Shown here: one piece after another, positions 37,297 to 40,039 of the stretch | Layout of the letters: every line of letters begins with the position of its first letter | Position numbering within the stretch: position 1 is the stretch's first letter | Position numbers and translations under genes: made by a program | Assembly: GCA_964469165.1 (NCBI GenBank) | Contig: CAYXXZ010000016.1 | Location: forward strand, 1 to 40,039 | Length of the DNA: 40,039 nt | Source of the DNA: CAYXXZ01 sp964469165 | GTDB lineage: Bacteria; Pseudomonadota; Gammaproteobacteria; Pseudomonadales; Porticoccaceae | Direction: 5' to 3' | Notes under the pieces: generated by a model | Database searches by the model: none | Seen by the model: only the letters and a program-made list of their open reading frames with translations | Told to the model about the DNA's origin: nothing

Positions 37297-39114
37297 ATGG
37301 GTACTCGCCTCGGTGTACTGGTTTTCTGCCTGCTCCAGTGGGCCGGCGCGGCACTGGCCGCGGAGGTCTCCGTCCCTATCGCTCTCGATTACGGCATCGT
37401 CCGGCAAGCACTGGCGCGCCAGGTGTTCGTGGAGCCGGATGGCAGTGTCGAACTGTTCAACGACGGCTTCGATTGCAACGCGCTGCGCCTGTCCGATCCG
37501 CAAGTATCCAGCACCGATGACGGTTATCTCAGTGTTCGCACCAAGGTGGACGCGCGCTTCGGCACGCCGGTGAACGGCCGCTGCCTCGTGCCGGTGAGCT
37601 GGCAGGGAGACGTGGAAACCCTGCAGGAAGTATTCGTTGCGCTCGATGGCAAAAGTGTCGGTTTCCGCGTGATGGACTCCAACATCATCACCAGCGGCGC
37701 GCAGTCGTCGCCGGTGCCTGGCCTGGTGTGGGATTGGCTGAAAGCCTATGTCCATCCGCGCCTGGCGGGAGTCACCATCGAGCTGGGTACCACCCTTGAG
37801 TCTCTGCAAGGCCTGCTCGGTGCCGCGCTGCAGGCGCCGACTGCCACCGAGGGCGGAGTCCTGTCGTCGCTGGCGTTGCAGGGCGTGGAGCCGGGCACTG
37901 AAACGCTCGACATCAGCCTCAGGTTCGACGCCCCGGATCTGCCCGAGGATTGGTTGCCCGAAGAGGGCGCGGTGTTGAGTGACGACGAGCTGGCGCAGTG
38001 GAACGCCGCCTGGCAGAGCTGGGACAGTTTTGCCACCTGGCTGGTCAAGATGCTCGCCATGCCGGCGGATCCCGAACTGGCCGATGCGCTCGGCGAAATA
38101 TTGCTCGACGCGCGCTACGACCTGCACGAAGCGCTCGCCAGGGAGCAACCGCGGCCTGATCCGGTGCGCGAGCTGTTCACCAAAACCTGGGATCGGCTCG
38201 CCCCCATGCTGAGAGACGGGCGCCTTGCCGTGCCGGGAGTCGATGGCCTGCAGTTGGCGACCTTCATCAGTGCGGCGGATGCACTGCGAACCCTGGACAG
38301 CGTTGCGCCTCACCTGGGCATGCGCTTCGACAGCGAGACCTTCCGGCGCCTCGCGCGCCTGATTCTGCCCACCGTGACCGAGGCGGACCTGGGCTACGAT
38401 ACCAGTGTCGATCCTTTCCTGCGCACGTTGTTCGGCTTCGATCCCGAAATGGACAGCGGTGCGGAGGCCGGCACCATCGGCCCTTTGGGCTGGCTGATCC
38501 CCGGGGCGCAGGCCGCCCCTGCGGACGCCGCGCTGGTGAAGAAGTTGACCGGCTGGGTTCCTGCGCGGAACGAGCTTGATGAGTATCTGGCGTCCGTCGC
38601 TCGCCTGCTGGAAAGCGTGATTGCCGCCGAGCGGGACAAGGGCAAGGTGCCGTCGGCCTTCGCCTCGGTCCATGAAGACCTGATGCTGGCCACTGCCTGG
38701 CAGGAGTCGTGCTGGCGCCAGTATATCGACCGCAATGGCGTGGTGCAGACGCTGCGTTCCCCGGCGGGCTCGCTGGGGCTCATGCAGGTCAACCAATACG
38801 TGTGGCGCGGGGTTTATGATCTCGCGGCGTTGAAAGAGAACATTGCCTACAATGCGCGCGCCGGCAACGAGATACTGGTCCACTACCTGGTGGATTATGC
38901 GCTCGCACGTGGCGAGAACGATCAGCGCGGCGGCGCCGACAATCTGGCACGGGCCGCCTATGCGGCCTACAACGGCGGGCCGCGCCACCTCAGCCGCTAT
39001 CGCAATCCGCAAACAGGCGAATTCCTGGCGAGTATCGACGCGGCATTCTGGGAAAAATATCGGGCCATTGGCGCGCAGGGCGCCGAGGCGGTGCGCAGCT
39101 GTTATGGTATCTGA
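37297..39114 (+). CDS. Lytic transglycosylase (SLT domain) with long N-terminal region
   Basis: 605 residues from the ATG at 37297, chosen because it opens directly on a signal peptide (MGTRLGVLVFCLLQWAGAALA); starts at 37240 (GTG) or 37258 are possible and none has an ideal ribosome-binding site. The C-terminal 140 residues are an SLT/goose-lysozyme fold: TAWQESCW with the catalytic Glu at about 470, SLGLMQVNQYVW, ENIAYNARAGNEIL and YAAYNGGPRHLSRY. It cleaves the glycan chains of peptidoglycan, leaving anhydro-muramic ends. The first 440 residues are an acidic region without a recognised domain and could serve for anchoring or partner binding. Periplasmic. Confidence 0.85.
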   Translation: MGTRLGVLVFCLLQWAGAALAAEVSVPIALDYGIVRQALARQVFVEPDGSVELFNDGFDCNALRLSDPQVSSTDDGYLSVRTKVDARFGTPVNGRCLVPVSWQGDVETLQEVFVALDGKSVGFRVMDSNIITSGAQSSPVPGLVWDWLKAYVHPRLAGVTIELGTTLESLQGLLGAALQAPTATEGGVLSSLALQGVEPGTETLDISLRFDAPDLPEDWLPEEGAVLSDDELAQWNAAWQSWDSFATWLVKMLAMPADPELADALGEILLDARYDLHEALAREQPRPDPVRELFTKTWDRLAPMLRDGRLAVPGVDGLQLATFISAADALRTLDSVAPHLGMRFDSETFRRLARLILPTVTEADLGYDTSVDPFLRTLFGFDPEMDSGAEAGTIGPLGWLIPGAQAAPADAALVKKLTGWVPARNELDEYLASVARLLESVIAAERDKGKVPSAFASVHEDLMLATAWQESCWRQYIDRNGVVQTLRSPAGSLGLMQVNQYVWRGVYDLAALKENIAYNARAGNEILVHYLVDYALARGENDQRGGADNLARAAYAAYNGGPRHLSRYRNPQTGEFLASIDAAFWEKYRAIGAQGAEAVRSCYGI

Positions 39115-39129
39115 AATTCAACATTGAGA

Positions 39130-39933
39130 ATGGACATGCTTCTATCCCCCAACGTTCTGTTTTTGTCCCACGGCGGCGGCCCGCTCCCCTTGCTCGGCGA
39201 CGCCGCCCACGCTGACATGCTCACGCTCATCGAGCATATCCGCCAGCGCATCGAGAAGCCGCGAGCGATCATCCTCGTCAGTGCCCACTGGGAGGAGCCC
39301 GTCGCCACGCTCACCAGCGGCGCCAACCCCGAGCTTTTCTACGACTATTACGGCTTTCCACCCGAATCCTACGAGATCACCTACCCGGCACCGGGTGAGC
39401 CGGAATTGGCGGTAAAAATCCATGCCAGCTTGCAGGCAGCGGGCATCGAGGCTGCGCTCGACCCGCAGCGCGGTTTCGACCACGGCCTCTTCGTGCCCCT
39501 GAAGCTGCTGGTGCCGGAGGCCGATGTGCCCTGCGTGGAGCTGTCGCTGCTGCGCAGCCTTGACCCGGCGCAGCATATCCGCCTCGGGCGTGCGCTGGCT
39601 GCACACGCAGGCAAGGACGCGCTGGTGATCGGTTCGGGGTTTACTTTCCACAATATGCGGGCTTTCTTCGCCTCGCCGCCGGATCAGGCCAACGCCCTGA
39701 ACCGGGAGTTCGATGCCTGGCTGACGGAAACGATGTGCAGTACCGAGCTGAGTGAGAGCGAGCGGGAGCAGCGCCTGATCCATTGGGAGCAGGCGCCGGG
39801 CGCACGCTTCTCTCATCCCCGCGAAGAGCATCTGCTGCCGCTGCATGTCTGCTACGGCGCGGCGGGCGGCCCGCCGCGAGAAGCCTGGACGATCGACGTC
39901 ATTGGCAAGCGCACGGGGTTTTATCTGTGGTGA
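39130..39933 (+). CDS. YgiD/LigB-family extradiol dioxygenase (4,5-DOPA dioxygenase-like)
   Basis: 267 residues from the ATG at 39130; a TTG six bases upstream or an ATG six bases downstream are alternatives. It has the class III extradiol pattern: FLSHGGGP (His14), VSAHWEEP (His53), FDHGLFVPL, IGSGFTFHN and HPREEHLLPLH (229-239), providing the metal-binding histidines. In YgiD the metal is zinc or iron, and the enzyme opens the ring of DOPA-like catechols. It lies 15 bp after the lytic transglycosylase. A general catechol-detoxifying function is likely; it need not belong to the terpenoid pathway. Confidence 0.88.
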   Translation: MDMLLSPNVLFLSHGGGPLPLLGDAAHADMLTLIEHIRQRIEKPRAIILVSAHWEEPVATLTSGANPELFYDYYGFPPESYEITYPAPGEPELAVKIHASLQAAGIEAALDPQRGFDHGLFVPLKLLVPEADVPCVELSLLRSLDPAQHIRLGRALAAHAGKDALVIGSGFTFHNMRAFFASPPDQANALNREFDAWLTETMCSTELSESEREQRLIHWEQAPGARFSHPREEHLLPLHVCYGAAGGPPREAWTIDVIGKRTGFYLW

Positions 39934-39984
39934 TTTTAGTTGTCAGTTTACAGTTGACAGTTATCAGGGGGGTGCCACGCTCAT

Positions 39985-40039
39985 ACTGTGAACTGTGAAC
40001 TGTGAACTGTGAACTGTGAACTGTGAACTGTGAACTGTG
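39985..40039. repeat. Heptamer tandem repeat (ACTGTGA), nearly 8 copies, running to window edge
   Basis: Exact copies of the 7-base unit ACTGTGA from 39985 to the end of the window, so the array continues outside. The preceding 45 bases contain related pieces (ACAGTTGACAGTT), suggesting the array grew from degenerate CAGTT/AACTG units. No gene or CRISPR-type spacer is present. Confidence 0.9.

Noticed and set aside
37216..39012. A 598-codon minus-strand frame opposite the lytic transglycosylase
   Set aside because: Antisense to an exported protein with a clear SLT domain; the translation is Arg/Gln/His-rich and lacks motifs.
39985..40039. A CRISPR array at the right edge
   Set aside because: The unit is 7 bases with no spacers, so it is a simple tandem repeat.

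Overview
The window looks like a GC-rich chromosomal segment from a Gram-negative gammaproteobacterium. Support for this: two TonB-dependent outer-membrane receptors, a FecI/FecR regulatory pair, an orphan carboxynorspermidine decarboxylase, a YbjN-like protein and a periplasmic lytic transglycosylase. The mix of catabolic families resembles marine terpenoid- or steroid-degrading gammaproteobacteria of the Halieaceae/Spongiibacteraceae type. That placement is an inference from gene content, not a phylogenetic result. I saw no rRNA, tRNA or CRISPR array.

Layout. 1-3222 (minus): a LuxE-like acyl activator and a LuxC-like acyl-CoA reductase, followed by the first 66 codons of a TonB receptor that runs off the left edge. 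3629-6815 (plus): two MFS carriers and a TetR regulator, preceded by a palindrome that could be the TetR operator. 6902-11176 (minus): FecI sigma factor, FecR anti-sigma factor and a large TonB receptor. The receptor has an STN signalling domain followed by a second, complete signal peptide with its own ribosome-binding site. 11254-12532 (minus): two structurally unrelated epoxide-hydrolase-type enzymes side by side. 12700-14929: an IS701-family and an IS5-family insertion sequence lying almost flush against each other, both with frameshifted transposases.

15181-22015 (plus) is the most interesting operon. It encodes a membrane-anchored relative of linalool dehydratase-isomerase, a small membrane protein, a carboxymuconolactone-decarboxylase/AhpD-like protein, a QorB-like NAD(P)H reductase, a luciferase-like flavin oxidoreductase, a MoaB/CinA-like protein and a cytochrome P450. 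22032-29191 (minus, convergent) holds a second catabolic operon: an SDR, then an APH-like kinase, a dihydrodipicolinate-reductase-like dehydrogenase, an RDH-motif protein and a second APH-like kinase with short or overlapping junctions, then a zinc alcohol dehydrogenase. 29606-31401: a BASS-type transporter and a convergent LysR regulator. 31728-34190: a secreted DUF1214-like protein and a second RDH-motif protein. 34320-39933: mainly housekeeping or envelope genes (nspC, small exported proteins, a YbjN-like protein, a lytic transglycosylase, a YgiD/LigB dioxygenase). The right edge ends in a heptamer tandem repeat.

Working model (inference): TonB receptors and MFS/BASS carriers bring in a hydrophobic, probably isoprenoid, compound. 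The LDI-like enzyme, P450, epoxide hydrolases and dehydrogenases functionalise it. The paired kinases may phosphorylate a hydroxylated intermediate, by analogy with LvaA of levulinate catabolism, and the LuxC/LuxE pair interconverts acid and aldehyde. No luciferase is present, so luxC/luxE here do not mean bioluminescence.
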